Source: Takakia lepidozioides (lineage: Eukaryota; Streptophyta; Takakiopsida; Takakiales; Takakiaceae). From it: a DNA stretch of 64,000 bases. A program made the position numbers and the translations under genes. The notes under the pieces are model-generated. The model was not told the origin of the DNA. It saw nothing but the letters and a program-made list of their open reading frames with translations, and did no database searches. Positions 1-10,799 of the stretch are shown here, piece after piece. The DNA is taken from NCBI GenBank assembly GCA_030704615.1, contig CM060733.1, positions 73,162,001 through 73,226,000 on the forward strand, written 5' to 3'. How positions within the stretch are numbered: position 1 is the stretch's first letter; each line of letters opens with the position of its first letter.

Positions 1-1149
1 GACACAGCCAGCCAGCCTGTGCTTCTCTTCTCTAATCCGAGGGAGTTCGATGGTGGTGGCGATGTGAAGCAAGAGAGGCAGCGAGAACAGATGCCCTCGA
101 AGTTACCTGAGAGCAAACCCGCACGCATACCGCACTGCACGCACCCCTCTCTCTCGCAAAGCCTACAACTAGGTTACTTGCTATGTAGTTACAAGTTAGT
201 CAAAGCCCAACCGGCGCCTATTTCGGCTTACCCAGTAACTGATAAGTCAAGAAAAGAAATAGCTAGGGAAGTCACGTGCTCACGTCAGAAGCGCGTGCAG
301 ACCAGTGTTGGTATGGTATTGGACCCAGGACCTGGTATCAACCCTGGTAACAACCCTGGTATCAGAGAACAGACCAGCCTGGATCTGAGATACTTTTATG
401 CCAATACCGGTGCAGAGACTAATTAGATTTTGGTTAAAGGAGGCAACCAGACCAGCCTGGTATCAGGCGCTAGGGTTCATTGTTGATACTAGCTCCGCGC
501 GTTTTGCAGCCGTTACTCCATTGGCATCAATGCTTGCTATACTGCTGTGAGATTTAGGGAAATTTTGTGCACTATGGGCAAGTATGGGCTCATTTTGGAA
601 TCTGCAGTGACTTTTGTGACCTGATTTATGTCTGATATGTGAATCACTTGGTTGGTGATGTATATGTAGTTGTGTATGTCTTGTATACCAGATTGTGTTG
701 TGTAATACACCTAGAAGTTTCATTCACACCTTGGCCTCATATGCTTCACTAGTTCTTTTTGTGATGAGTTTGAATCTGGTTTACCATAGGTCATCATTGA
801 TACCACCGTAGCTAATCACACCTGTATTGATACCAGTGCATAAGTGATTCACAATGCCTTCATTATAGATACCAGACTGGTATGGAAATTCAAGCAATCC
901 TCTGGTACCAGTTTCCATCTGGTACTTCATTTTGGCAGCCACCCATATATCAGGACCAGCCTGGTATCACAAAATGCCAATTGACCACACCAACACTGGT
1001 GCAGACTCTGTCCAGCTCCGCCTCCCTGAAGGATCCCCAACCCTCTCGCCACTCAATGTGCCGTTTTACTTGATATCGTGGATGCAATGGCTCTGCAAAT
1101 TCTAAAACGTAGCATGAACATATGAACTAATGATAAGAGTCACAGGTTA
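1..1149. other. Left flank, no recognised gene
   Basis: I recognise no protein here; the open frames are short and resemble nothing known to me. The stretch does hold a dispersed short motif (see the repeat at 331-970). It ends at the TA dinucleotide that borders the Tigger element. Confidence 0.5.
331..970. repeat. Dispersed CCAG-CTGG palindromic motif
   Basis: The motif ACCAGCCTGGTATCA or close variants recurs at about 373-385, 451-466, 871-883 and 955-969, with CCTGGTATCA and CCCTGGTA variants at 331-363. The core CCAG-N-CTGG is a short inverted repeat. Function is unknown; it may be decayed remnants of a repeat-rich element end. Confidence 0.4.
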
Positions 1150-1172
1150 CAGTCGACCCTGGATAATTGTTA
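1150..1172 (+). repeat. Tigger left terminal inverted repeat
   Basis: The sequence starts CAGTCGACCCTGGATAAT and is preceded by TA at 1148-1149. Its reverse complement is found at 6546-6568. The CAGT start is typical of Tigger/pogo ends. Confidence 0.85.
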
Positions 1173-1479
1173 TGCCTATAGAGCAGAAAAATTCTAACAT
1201 TTATAGAGATATATCAAATAACATAAATAGAGTCAAAATCGAAAACATAACATTTGAGAAAAAAAAACAATAAAGCAGGGTTTTAAATTAATTAATTAGT
1301 TAATTTGAATTTAATTTTAATTTTTTAATTTTTTTAATTTTTTTAATTTTTTTTATTAAAATAAAAATAATAATAAAAAAAAAAAAAAAAAAAAAAACAG
1401 TTGTAAAGGTTTAGGGTTTAGTACCACTGCAGCCATTCTTTTATCACATATCAAACATTATTTTTAAAAGAAAGAAAAT

Positions 1480-3916
1480 TACATGGAATAAAACTTCGGC
1501 CTACTTCTTGGAGATTTATCACAATCCACATTGGGTTCACCGCCTACGTGGGGATCAAAACAGGGGAGACAACAACCCTGCTGGGTTACACCTTTGGAAT
1601 AGACCTTACAGATGAACAAAAATTTGCCCCTGTGCTGCAAAAGCTTAAAAAACAACTCGCATACTGGGGCTCTAAGCATCTATCCCTCATAGGTCGGGTC
1701 TTGGTGGCGAACCAAATCTGCTCAGCTGGAATGTGGTATTACTCTTCCTTCTGGCGCCCTGACTCGAAACAAGTCGAAGAAGCCAGACGCCTCCTTAGAA
1801 ACTTCATCTGGGGGGCTCACAAAGCCACAGACAACAAACGACCACAAGTAGGCTGGAAACAAATCTGCCTTCCCAAAAAAAAGGGGGGGTTAGGAGTCTT
1901 GGACTTGGAAACTCAAATCAATGCACTTCTTGGAAAATAGATTCCACGATTCCTAGGGCCTAAAAGAGGCTGCTGGAAGTTTTTGGTCTATGACCACATC
2001 GTAGCCTCCTCTCCCCTCAAGGTGCCCACTTGGCAACCCTCGCTGCGCTGGATAGTCCACGGGAACGCAAAGCAACAGGATCAGCTCTATGGAAAAACAT
2101 TTGGCGAGCATGGGGTAAGCTCCAAAAATACCTGGTTAAGGCCCAACCCAAGACCTTCTATGAAGTGCTAAGACAACACCTTTTCCTCAATACAAACTCA
2201 CCGAACCCTTCTCAACGCAATCATTCCAGACGCTGGTCTTGTTGGGACAAGCTGGGAATCAGCCAGATCAATAATATCTGGAAAAACATGTCCCTCCAAC
2301 CCGTAGAATCGATCTCAGACTTGGTGGGCAAGGGAAGGGCGAACAGGGGATATCAGGCCCTCATCACTTCCATAAACCCTCAATGGTTAGCCATATTGGG
2401 ATCAGGCCCCCCGGTGCTAGTGGATAATATGTGGGGCTTGGCCATTTACCAGGGTCAATTATCAGCCATTTTTGTCCAGTACTCTTCACCACAATAGTTT
2501 ACAATCTTCAGCTTTCAAATCAACACAACCACTCTGACGCTTACTCTTTCTTCAACAATTCCCCACCTCATTCAACCAATATCTCTAACCCCGATTAGGA
2601 TTTGCTGTTGGACCTCACAGGGCAAAGCATTCAACCCATTACCCCCGTTATCTGTCCCAATTCAAGACTGGCTGGCATCCAATACCTTTGTGTGGATTCT
2701 TGGAAGGCCCTTGGCAGAGCTTGATATAGACCCTGCTGAATGGTCTTGGACATTCACCAGATCGCCGGATCCTTTCTTTTCTTACTCAACAAAGAGAGGG
2801 TACAGGGTTCTCTCCAAAACGGAGCCCGTGCTTGCTAAATGGGACTCGAAATGGGAAAACCATGGATTTAGAGAAGAGAAGTGGTCGGTTATCTGGGGCT
2901 CCGTATGGATCAAAACCTGCCCAGCAAAAATATCTGCTTTTCTATGGCAAGTAGCAAATCGGGTTCTTAAAGTAGGAGAGTGGCTCCAGTTCCAAGCTTC
3001 AGTTCTTTGTGCGTGCTACTCAACCACTGTACAAGAAACTTTGGAGCATTGTTTGCTTCACTGCTAGGCTCCGTCCAAGATATGGCCCCTGGTCAAATCA
3101 TTATTCCTAAACTGGAATCCAACCCTATCTGAAACTCATCTGCTCCTAAACTATGACAAGATCACCGAAAACAAAGCGGTAAGCTGCCTTTTATTTGAAA
3201 CCCTCAGAGGATTGACGTTGTGGCACCTATGGAAGATTCGTTGTAAGATACCTTCTTTGGACAGACCACCACCATTTCTTCGCTCCTCTCCAGTATCTTT
3301 TATGATCTCCAAACTGCAGCTCGTAAGGCGTGGGCTAAAGCGTGTGCAGACATGGAACGAAATTCCGGGAGTGCACAAGATATCCACCAGGCTTTCTGCA
3401 GTACATGGGGCCTTGCCGGAATATTCATCTGCCACTCCCCCTCGCAAGATGAATGCTTCTGGACTGAGCTCCCACCACCAGCGTGGAGTGACCTTCGAGT
3501 CCCCCTCCACTCTTTCGCCAGAGTTTGAGTAAGATGTCAACTGGAAGCATGTCAAGACTTCATCCAAGGCCTCAAGACTTAATTACTCTTAACCCCTTCT
3601 ACTCTAGAAAAGGTCAATGACTAAATCAACGTTCCATCACTTGCGATATTGCTAGTGTAAGGTCAAAGGGTCGCTCCATTAGGGTCCATCAGTCAGTGTA
3701 GGCCTGCCTACATTAAATTGGTCTTCTCTCTTGGGATCTGTCCCAGTTCTTGGTTCTTCAAAATCCCACTTGGTGGATGTATGGCTCCCTTTACACTGAT
3801 TACGGTGTGTGTGTCTTATGGCTTAATCAGGGTTTTAGTTTTTTTCCCCTCAATAACTTATGAATGAAATTAATCAGAGCAATAAACCTTGTTAACCTAA
3901 ATAAATAAATAAATAA
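1480..3916 (+). mobile_element. 5'-truncated plant L1-type LINE
   Basis: The element holds only the 3' part of a LINE ORF2 (1548-3067), followed by about 850 bp of non-coding tail ending in a TAAA-type simple repeat at 3899-3916. A 5' truncation with an A-rich or TAAA tail is the usual mark of target-primed insertion. The left boundary is not sharp; a T/A-rich low-complexity stretch with a long A run lies just upstream (1290-1398). The LINE sits inside the Tigger element, so it inserted after the Tigger arrived. Confidence 0.7.
1548..3067 (+). pseudogene. LINE reverse transcriptase C-terminus plus zf-RVT-like domain (broken)
   Basis: Three pieces of one former ORF are visible. The first (1548-1940) has the post-catalytic LINE RT region: the LSLIGRVLVANQ segment, the FIWG block and KKKGGLGVLDLE. 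The second (2030-2497) is a linker. The third (2690-3067) has the plant zf-RVT-like region, with the WKTCPAKISAFLWQ-like stretch and a Cys/His tail (CAC...ETLEHCLLHC). The catalytic RT core and the endonuclease are missing because of the 5' truncation, and stops and frameshifts separate the pieces. It would have reverse-transcribed LINE RNA; this copy cannot. Confidence 0.75.
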
Positions 3917-4110
3917 CCTCAACAATAGTTTTTGAGCTCCCTCAAAAACTATTGTTGAGGTAATATCTATTTTCAAAACCACACATGCTCCATTCTTTTA
4001 GCACATATCAAATATCATGTTTTTCTTAAAAAGAAAATTACCTCTACAATAGTTTTTGAGCTCCCTCAAAAACTATTGTTGAGGTAACATCTATTTTCAA
4101 GAACACACAT
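3917..4110. repeat. Two direct copies of a 44-bp hairpin, 124 bp apart
   Basis: A stem-loop with 20-bp arms (starting CCTCAACAATAG) and a CTCC loop occupies 3917-3960. It recurs at 4041-4084 with one arm mismatch. The sequence after each hairpin (TATTTTCAA..CACACATGCTCCA) is also repeated. The text at 3990-4043 resembles 1432-1484 on the other side of the LINE, so this may be subterminal Tigger repeat structure. Confidence 0.75.
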
Positions 4111-4281
4111 GCTCCACTTGGGCTCCCATGGATGCCACTCGCGCCACAATGCAAATAGCCTAAAACAAACACTGCTTCACTACATATACCACTTCTTCAA
4201 TCAAACAGAATACAATATTTATTCCATAGACGGTTGAAAATACGAAGTAATGTCCATTTGTCGGCAGTTTAACTGCCTATA

Positions 4282-4361
4282 CAAAGTGTCTCTTTATAGA
4301 TAAAAAGGTTTGTCGTGGTAGCTACCACGACAAACCTTTTTATCTATAAAGAGACACTTTG
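4282..4361. repeat. Perfect 80-bp palindrome
   Basis: Two 40-bp arms meet without a loop at 4321/4322 (centre GGTAGCTACC). The arms carry AAAGTGTCTCTTTATAG and its complement. It could be a small foldback element or an internal structure of the Tigger. It lies between the transposase 3' end and the twin hairpins. Confidence 0.85.
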
Positions 4362-4413
4362 AGAGCGACGTACTAGTATCGAAAGGTTGTTGTGCAAGGT
4401 ATAAATGCACAGT

Positions 4414-5892
4414 TTATAAAGCTGCTTTCATCTCAGAAAACGAAACCGAAATCATTGGTACATCTGAAACCACTACATCTTCTTCTTCGCCCTCTTCAAT
4501 TTTTTCATTGGGGATGACCATATCCCAAATCTCCTCATTAGTTGGTTCAAATGGCTCATTCAAATCGAATTGAGCTTCAAACTCGACATATTCTCGAGCA
4601 TCCATCGTAGGGCAATCTCAACTGTGAGTGAGCGAAACCTCTGTAAAACGTTCTAACAGTCTCTCAATCTCTTCGGTAACAATTTCAAGAGTCTGTCGGA
4701 TAGAATTCTCGCCCTCATTCTCATCTAAATTGGGCAAACAAAACAAACCACAGTGCCGCCAACAATGTCTGATCGTATCGGAATCCACCGAAATACGCCA
4801 TGCTTTTTCAAGCATAACCACAGCCTGATACACATCAGGAGATGGATATCTATTATCCATCAAAGCATCAATCTGATGATTAATGAAAAGCCTCATGTAA
4901 TGAGCCTTGAAACACTTGATGATTCTAGTGTCCATTGGTTGCCACTTACTAGTGGTATTAGGAGGCAACATCACGATGGTGATAATGTGTAATTGCTCAC
5001 CAATATTCACCACCTTATGCCCAGAGAAATTGTCCAGCAGGAGCAGAACTTTTTCTTTGTTGGCCAGTCGCATCCTTCTTTCAAAGTTGAGTGGAAATTT
5101 CTCAAATAAAGGAATGGTCATCCATTTGTTGCTGGACCACAGAATACCTAAATTTGTCGGACGTGTAATACGTCTACGCGTAAATGCATGAGGCTTCTCT
5201 GACTTGTTGATGACAAATGGAGGTTGTTTAATACTCCCGTCTACATTTGATGTCAAAGAAACAGTTATGTGTTCTTTGAATTGTTTTTTTCCACTCAAAC
5301 GTCTAGTCGCCAAAGTTTTGGTGGGCTCGAGTCTGTAGAAAAGTCCGGTTTCATCCATGTTAAACACATCAGTGGGAGAGTATTGAGAAACATGATCACG
5401 TATTGCACGCATCAGTGCCTCTACCTCGCTTGAGTCGTGAACTGAAGCAGCCTCTCCATGCCTTGTGTAACCTCGAATGCCAAACCGCTTCTTGAAACCC
5501 TTTACCCATCCATGTGAGAACAACAGACCTCGCTCACCTTCGTTTGGAGGCTCTTTGTCGTAGAAGCGCTTGGCAGCCCCACATATCGATGCATCAGTGA
5601 GGGTTGCACCTCTTTCCTACATAAGAGAAAACCAAGAGAAAATAGCTTCTTCAACTCTTGGAAATAAAGCTTTCCTTTCTCTCCTAGAGTGAGGTCTTGT
5701 AAGATTAATGTACTCATCTTTCCGCTGTAAAAGCTTACTAATAGTCATTTCAGATACTTAACATTGAAAGTTCTGTGATGCCCATGTAGCCAGAGCCTTG
5801 TTGTTCATGACTTTGTTTCCAGTAGATTCCTCGTCATGGTGTAACAAGATAATCCTCCGCTGCTCATTATTCAAGTGCAGCTTAGGTGTCAT
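4414..5892 (-). pseudogene. Tigger/CENP-B-like DDE transposase (decayed)
   Basis: Read from the ATG at 5892, the protein begins with a CENP-B-type helix-turn-helix (LNNEQRRIILLHHDEES... through SEMTISKLLQRKDEY), then the second DNA-binding helix region (SHGWVKGFKKRFGIRG), then a DDE_1 catalytic domain. The catalytic acids appear as FNMDETG, LLLDNFSGH and QPMDTRI, the DDD set of pogo enzymes. The acidic tail (EYVEFEAQFDLNEP, about 4420-4605) continues in the same frame after a stop. In-frame stops lie near 5757, 5617 and 4618. It would act in the nucleus, cutting and joining the terminal repeats. Family assignment is firm; activity is excluded by the stops. Confidence 0.85.
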
Positions 5893-6545
5893 TCTCGTAT
5901 ACCAGCAAATCTACTTGAAAGAGGTTACATGAGTATGTGATCATGTTAACTCTGAATCAACTTAGTATAGTTGCATTTGCATAAAAAGATAGGAAGAATT
6001 CTAAATCTACTAAAGCACTTGCATTTCAACCGTTTCTCTCTCACAGCAAAATCGAGACCAATGTGAGACTTCAAATGTAGCAAACATATACACTTGCTAG
6101 GATCCTCGAGCCATCTCACGGCTATACACTTTAGACAAGTACAACCGCAACATGAGTGGTTCATCTCATCTATAGATAGACGTAAGTAGCATCTGGAGAG
6201 CACCTGACTTGTCATCGCATAGAGACCAAGTCATCACATGGAGACTTGTTGAAGACCGCATGCTTATATATCAACTTTCAGAGCTAATCTATTTTTGGGA
6301 ATTATGTATGGATGTGGTGCATTTGGATAAGAACCGTAGATCCTTGATAAGAGTGGATGAATGTTTTCTCAAACCAACTATATTAAGGCTCAGCATAAGA
6401 TCTAACAACTATGGAGGTGTGCTAACAAAGAGGAGAGCCATATTTTTATAACACATATCAAATAACGCTCTCATGCCTTTTCAAGTGTAAATTTTTACAG
6501 AGCAAAAATTTCATAACATTAAGGGTGACGTAACAGAAAAGCAGG
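5893..6545. other. Tigger 5' subterminal region
   Basis: This lies between the transposase start and the right terminal repeat, so it should hold the transposase promoter. An open frame on the minus strand (5946-6215) is Cys-rich but has no recognised fold and may be chance. Confidence 0.4.
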
Positions 6546-6568
6546 TAACAATTATCCAGGGTCGACTG
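6546..6568 (-). repeat. Tigger right terminal inverted repeat
   Basis: This is a perfect reverse complement of the left end over 23 bp, followed by TA at 6569-6570. It defines the outer boundary of the transposon. Confidence 0.85.
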
Positions 6569-6570
6569 TA

Positions 6571-7377
6571 ATGGCTTGCGCCACCCTTTTCGCCAACTGC
6601 GGCTCTCTTGTCACAAAGAGCACCTCTAGGTATGGAGGCCTTTCACACTCGAAAGAGAGAATTACCCCCTTGTGAGGAAGAGGGTCTAGTCTACGAGTCA
6701 GTGTCTTCTTTCAAATCCTCATATTAAACTCTCAATTGCCTCTCATTCTATTTCATTGTGCTCTTCACAGCTCCCGGCGTAGTTCACAACTGCAGCCTTG
6801 TAGTCTGGCCACCCTCACTGCCCTCACAGCTCTTATCTTTCCCAATATTTGTTTGGCTTTGTGGTGAGATTGACATTTGGAGCACCTTCATGGGCTGTTC
6901 CACATATTCCGTCCTAATTCCTGTTATGTACAAAAGTATAGTCTATATTGAAGCAATCAAATTGAGTCATGGTGACTTTGCTTATCCAAGGAAAGGTCAA
7001 AACATAAGACTGGATGTCTTCGAAACTCCAATGCACATATAGTTTGCCCTAGATAAATATTGTTAACGGTCAGGAGTAGAAAAAAAAAATAACATTTAGA
7101 CAAGGTTAACCCCTAATGGACGACGCGACCTGTTCGCGTCAGCAATCATCCACGATGTACAATGTCGGATGACCTTGGATGAAAAAAAATCTGAATGAAA
7201 GTTGTGCTGCGTGAAGTCACGCACATGCCTATCTTTCTAGCACCCTAAAACAATAAAACCATTGCCGTCAGTAATTTTTTTAGTGCAGAGGGGTACCCAA
7301 AATGTGTGGTTTAGTCCTTCGGCACCATTGACCAGGCCAAACGGATGACTGTTAAAAAAATGCCAGCGATGGATGGT
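6571..7377. other. Unassigned spacer
   Basis: I see no supportable gene. It separates the Tigger element from the retroelement gag fragment. An A-rich run occurs near 7080. Confidence 0.4.
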
Positions 7378-8360
7378 TTTTGCTGGCAGAGCAGATATAT
7401 GTCAACATGGTGGAGGAACGAGTGGTCATGGTGGGAATTGCTAAGGAGACAACACGGGGTAGTGGTACTCCTAGCCAACCACTACCTCAATGTGCTCAAG
7501 GCAACAAGGGGGCTCAGGTGAAGCCCAGGGAAGGACAGAGAGGACCTCAGATGTAGGGGTCTCTTCCTTCATTTGCAGGCCAACAACGGGCGGATGTGGT
7601 GTGTTGGACATATGGAGGACCCCATGTCAAGAAGGATTGGCTAGAGAACGGCAAAAGGGTTAGCCCAGGTACAGCCTACACAGTTGCAGTGTGGGCATTG
7701 TGGCAAATATGGGCATGGAGATGCCCAGTGTTATGACTTGCATCCTGAGTTGTGGCCGGGTCAGTTCCAACGGAACAATGGTGGCCGGGGGGCGAGGTGG
7801 AGCAGCTCAGAGAGGACGAGGTGGTCAGGCACGAGGTGCAGGCCAAGGGCAAGCTCAGCATGTCCAGGGACGTGGAGGTCAGGGTGTTGACCACGGCATG
7901 GCCAACCGGCTTCAGCAGCTAGAGCAGAGGCTTGCTGCCATGGCCACAACCCAGATGGTATCAGCTCCAAGGTCTGAGGGTCCACTCCTGCTCCTGAGGG
8001 AGGAGATATGGGAGGCATGGGATTCATGTGCGGGGCAACACTACCACTAGTACAGGTGGAGTCTGTTGCGGCCGTGACTCGAGGAGTAGCACGAGTTCCT
8101 AAGCCACGAGGTACAGAGGTGGAGTTGGATCCACAACGTGGGGAGGCAAGCCATCAGGCTAGGCTGCCTCAATCATTCACTTTGGCGGAGACAGTGTCGA
8201 CGCCATTCATGGCACCTAGTTCTCGCCCGACTGCTACCGAGGCGGAGGTTAATGTGTCATTGGAGAGAGCCACACGGGCAACACTACTATCTGTTGCCAA
8301 GGCTACGGCAACTAGTGTGCTACTGGGGGCGGCCACATCTATGTGTCAGGCTCCATTCAC
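7378..8360 (+). pseudogene. Gag fragment of the methyltransferase-carrying Ty3-like retroelement
   Basis: This is nearly the same sequence as 43950-44935 in the larger element. It carries a CCHC zinc knuckle (CGHCGKYGHGDAQC, about 7690-7731) followed by the LQQLEQRLAAMA coiled segment and a low-complexity S/T/P/A tail. Frameshifts and stops break it, and the first of the two knuckles in the long copy has decayed here (VCWTYGGPHVKKD). Protease, methyltransferase and RT are absent. Its former role was RNA packaging in retrotransposon particles. Confidence 0.75.
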
Positions 8361-8689
8361 TACTACATTTAAGAGGGATTAGTGATGCCGGGACCCCGGG
8401 TGCGCCGGACGCGATGACCCTCCTGCGACTGCAGCGTCGTGCAGGCGCCCGGCCCCAAAATTGCGACGTTGGCCCGTCACCACTGCGCCGCTCCGGTGAC
8501 GCTTCGCCTGCTTGCGATTCCGCCACGTCGCTGCTGTTGGGGCATGACCCGCCAGCGAGCTGGGGGTTGCAACGCCCAGACATCGCACGTACCCTCTGCG
8601 ACGCTCCCGCAAGGCTGCGACTACCAGGAATCGCAACAACACCCCCTCACACTTAGGCGCGTGGGGAGGGCCGAGTCAGCTCGCGCTGG

Positions 8690-9260
8690 GGTTTGCGACG
8701 TCCAGACGTTGCCGAAATGCCACAATGGCGAGGTTGCAATTCCCCGCAGTCGCAGGCTTGCTGGGGCGTCGCAAGTGTCCTCTTGCTTGGGGATCTAGGA
8801 TTGGGGATTGTTGCTACGTAATAATTGTTTTTTGGTTGTGTTTTGTTCTGTGAATTCGACCCTTGCACCACTACATCCGTGCAAAATATTGGACCAAAAA
8901 CAAATAAAAAATAAAAAAGTGTTATTTTCGTTCACTATTGCAGAACTCTCTATGAATAGTGCATGAAGTTGAAGACAATTCAACTTTGGAGTGCAAATGA
9001 GGAAAGAAAATACGGTTTTAGGGCCAAATGGTTTTTATTCACTCTCAAATTTTTCACGCACATTGCATATATTGTCATTAAGCATATGGTTTAAGAACGG
9101 AATAAAAATAAAATCATGTGCAAACGAAATGCAGTTTTTCGTCTCTAAAACACGTATGTTCAATACTTGAATGACGCATTGAATGAACTTGGTTCAAGTC
9201 ATATTTGGTCCACACGCGCTTAAGTATGTCCAAATCACATATGCAAAGTCTCAAAAGATA
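8690..9260 (+). repeat. Left arm of long inverted repeat
   Basis: This is the imperfect inverted partner of 12145-12690. Related sequence without the GC-rich part recurs at 9270-9430, 62600-62845 and 63590-63838 (the shared CACTATTGCAGAACTCTC and TTTGGAGTGCAAA stretches), so this is an abundant repeat family. Confidence 0.6.
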
Positions 9261-9567
9261 AGCAACATTAAGAAATATGCTCATCGACAATGCATGAACT
9301 TGAAGAGAACTCAACCTTGGAGTGCAAATGGGGGAAGAAAATATGGTTTTGGGTGCAGATGATGTCTGTTCATTGCCTAATTTTGCATGCATATTGCACA
9401 TGTTGTCATTAAGCATATGGTTTAAGAATGGAATAAATTTATTTCCTCAACAAATTCTGGAATGTAAAGACGCTGCAAGCTTTCCTCGTGATACAACAAA
9501 GACGAAAATGGATTTGGAAAACTAGGAAGTTTTGGCACTGAGTTGTTTTCTGAATTGACAGAGACAT

Positions 9568-9862
9568 TGGTTGGAGATGGAATGCATGGAGAATGCTCGC
9601 ATTGTTTTTTTGCACTGTCTCCATAGAAGACCAACGATCGTTGAAGCTTTTAATTGCGTAATAATTGATGAAGATACACAACAAGTAGAAGCAGAGAGTG
9701 ATATTATCACCCAAATGAAGGAACTGAAGCAGATCATTCTTGTTGGAGATCACTCGGTGTATAAAGCTTTGGCCTTATTTCAAAATCAACATCAAATCAA
9801 ACTTCAAATCAATAAATCATCAAATCAAATCATGAATACAATACAATTGCACGTCGTTGCAC
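9568..9862 (+). pseudogene. Captured SF1 (UPF1/SEN1-like) helicase fragment, copy 1
   Basis: The translated stretch NARIVF...FNCVIIDEDTQQVEAES followed by LKQIILVGD matches the Walker B/motif II and motif III region of UPF1/SEN1/ZNFX1-type helicases, where DEAAQ..E and ILVGD are usual. Here DEDTQ replaces DEAAQ. Seven T residues near 9604-9610, against six in copy 2, shift the frame. The rest of the helicase is absent, so this is a captured exon rather than a gene. The copy sits inside the long-TIR element. Confidence 0.6.
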
Positions 9863-9980
9863 TCTAGTTGCACTCCAGTTGCACGTAATTGTCTTTGTGA
9901 GTTGTTTGACATAATCACCTAAGTCGTAGCAGACATCCACTGTCAGGAGACAACGTTGACATCTAGATACATCACTGGAA

Positions 9981-10277
9981 TGGTTGGAGATGGAATGCAT
10001 GGAGAATGCTTGCATTGTTTTTTGCACTGTCTCCATAGAAGACCAACGATCGTTGAAGTTTTTAATTACGTAATAATTGATGAAGATGCACAACAAGTAG
10101 AAGCAGAGACTGATATTATCACCCAGATGAAGGAACTGAAGCAGATCATTCTTGTTGGAGATTACTCGGTGTATAAAGCTTTGGCCTTATTTCAAAATCA
10201 ACATCAAATCAAATTCAAATCAACAAATCATCAAATCAAATCATGAATACAATACAATTGCACATTGTTGCACTCCA
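9981..10277 (+). pseudogene. Captured SF1 helicase fragment, copy 2
   Basis: This is a tandem duplicate of copy 1 offset by 413 bp. It reads FNYVIIDEDAQQVEAET and LKQIILVGD, slightly closer to the family consensus (DEDAQ). The upstream part reads IVFCTVSIEDQ in a neighbouring frame, also a helicase-like segment, so a small indel separates the two halves. Confidence 0.6.
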
Positions 10278-10414
10278 GTTGCACGTCGTTGCCTTTGTGG
10301 AAGTTGTTTGACATAATCACCTAAGTCGTAGCTAGCAGACAGCCACTGTTAGGAGACAACGTTGACATCTAGATACATCAGATAACTTGTAGAGAACCTC
10401 GGATTATGTGCTTG

Positions 10415-10711
10415 CTAATCTTCTTTGGTGGCATCCTCGATTCCTTGACGAATTCGAAAGATTTTGTCACAGAATGACGCAATTACAATCGGCCCCAAAT
10501 ACTCTTCGTCACAGAAAAACGCGCGCACATGCTCAGGTAGGATGGTAGAGAGAAGCACAACCTCGGATGATTTCGCTTTGTATATCGGATGAGATCCCAT
10601 TAACATTTCCACCTCCATGTGATTTACATAGCGTAGAGTCTTGGTGCCAATTTGCATCACTTGCTCCAGTTGCACGTTGTTGCTTTTGTGGGAGTTGTTT
10701 GACATAATCAC
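10415..10711 (-). CDS. Unrecognised open frame inside the long-TIR element
   Basis: A 98-codon frame reads VEMLMGSHPIYKAKSSEV then LPEHVRAFFCDEEYLGP. I do not recognise the family. Part of it lies in the repeated segment that recurs near 11660, which suggests captured and duplicated host sequence. It could be an exon of the same donor gene as the helicase piece, or chance. Confidence 0.2.
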   Translation of the reverse strand: MIMSNNSHKSNNVQLEQVMQIGTKTLRYVNHMEVEMLMGSHPIYKAKSSEVVLLSTILPEHVRAFFCDEEYLGPIVIASFCDKIFRIRQGIEDATKED

Positions 10712-10799
10712 CTAAGTCGTAGCAGACATCCAATGTCAGGAGACAACGTTGACATGTAGATACATCAGATAACTTCTAAGGAACCTTGGACTAGGCGTA

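Larger units (their letters stand above)
1150..6568 (-). mobile_element. Tigger/pogo-type DNA transposon with a nested LINE
   Basis: A 5.4-kb element is bounded by matching inverted ends (1150-1172 and 6546-6568) that start CAGTCGACCCTGGAT and are flanked by TA, the usual target duplication of Tc1/mariner-pogo elements. The only recognisable element gene is a broken Tigger/CENP-B-like transposase on the minus strand (4414-5892). The element is about twice the normal Tigger size because a LINE remnant of about 2.4 kb (1480-3916) lies inside it. Long foldback palindromes are also present at 3917-4361. In-frame stops in the transposase indicate an inactive copy that would need a transposase supplied from elsewhere to move. 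Confidence 0.85.

Noticed and set aside
19-426. Possible gene at the left edge
   Set aside because: The composition looks random, no domain is seen, and the end overlaps the CCAG-CTGG motif cluster.
8390-8800. GC-rich stretch as a CpG-island promoter
   Set aside because: It is the outer part of the long inverted repeat arm, with a weaker inverted partner near 12.62-12.69 kb, so its composition is explained by the repeat.
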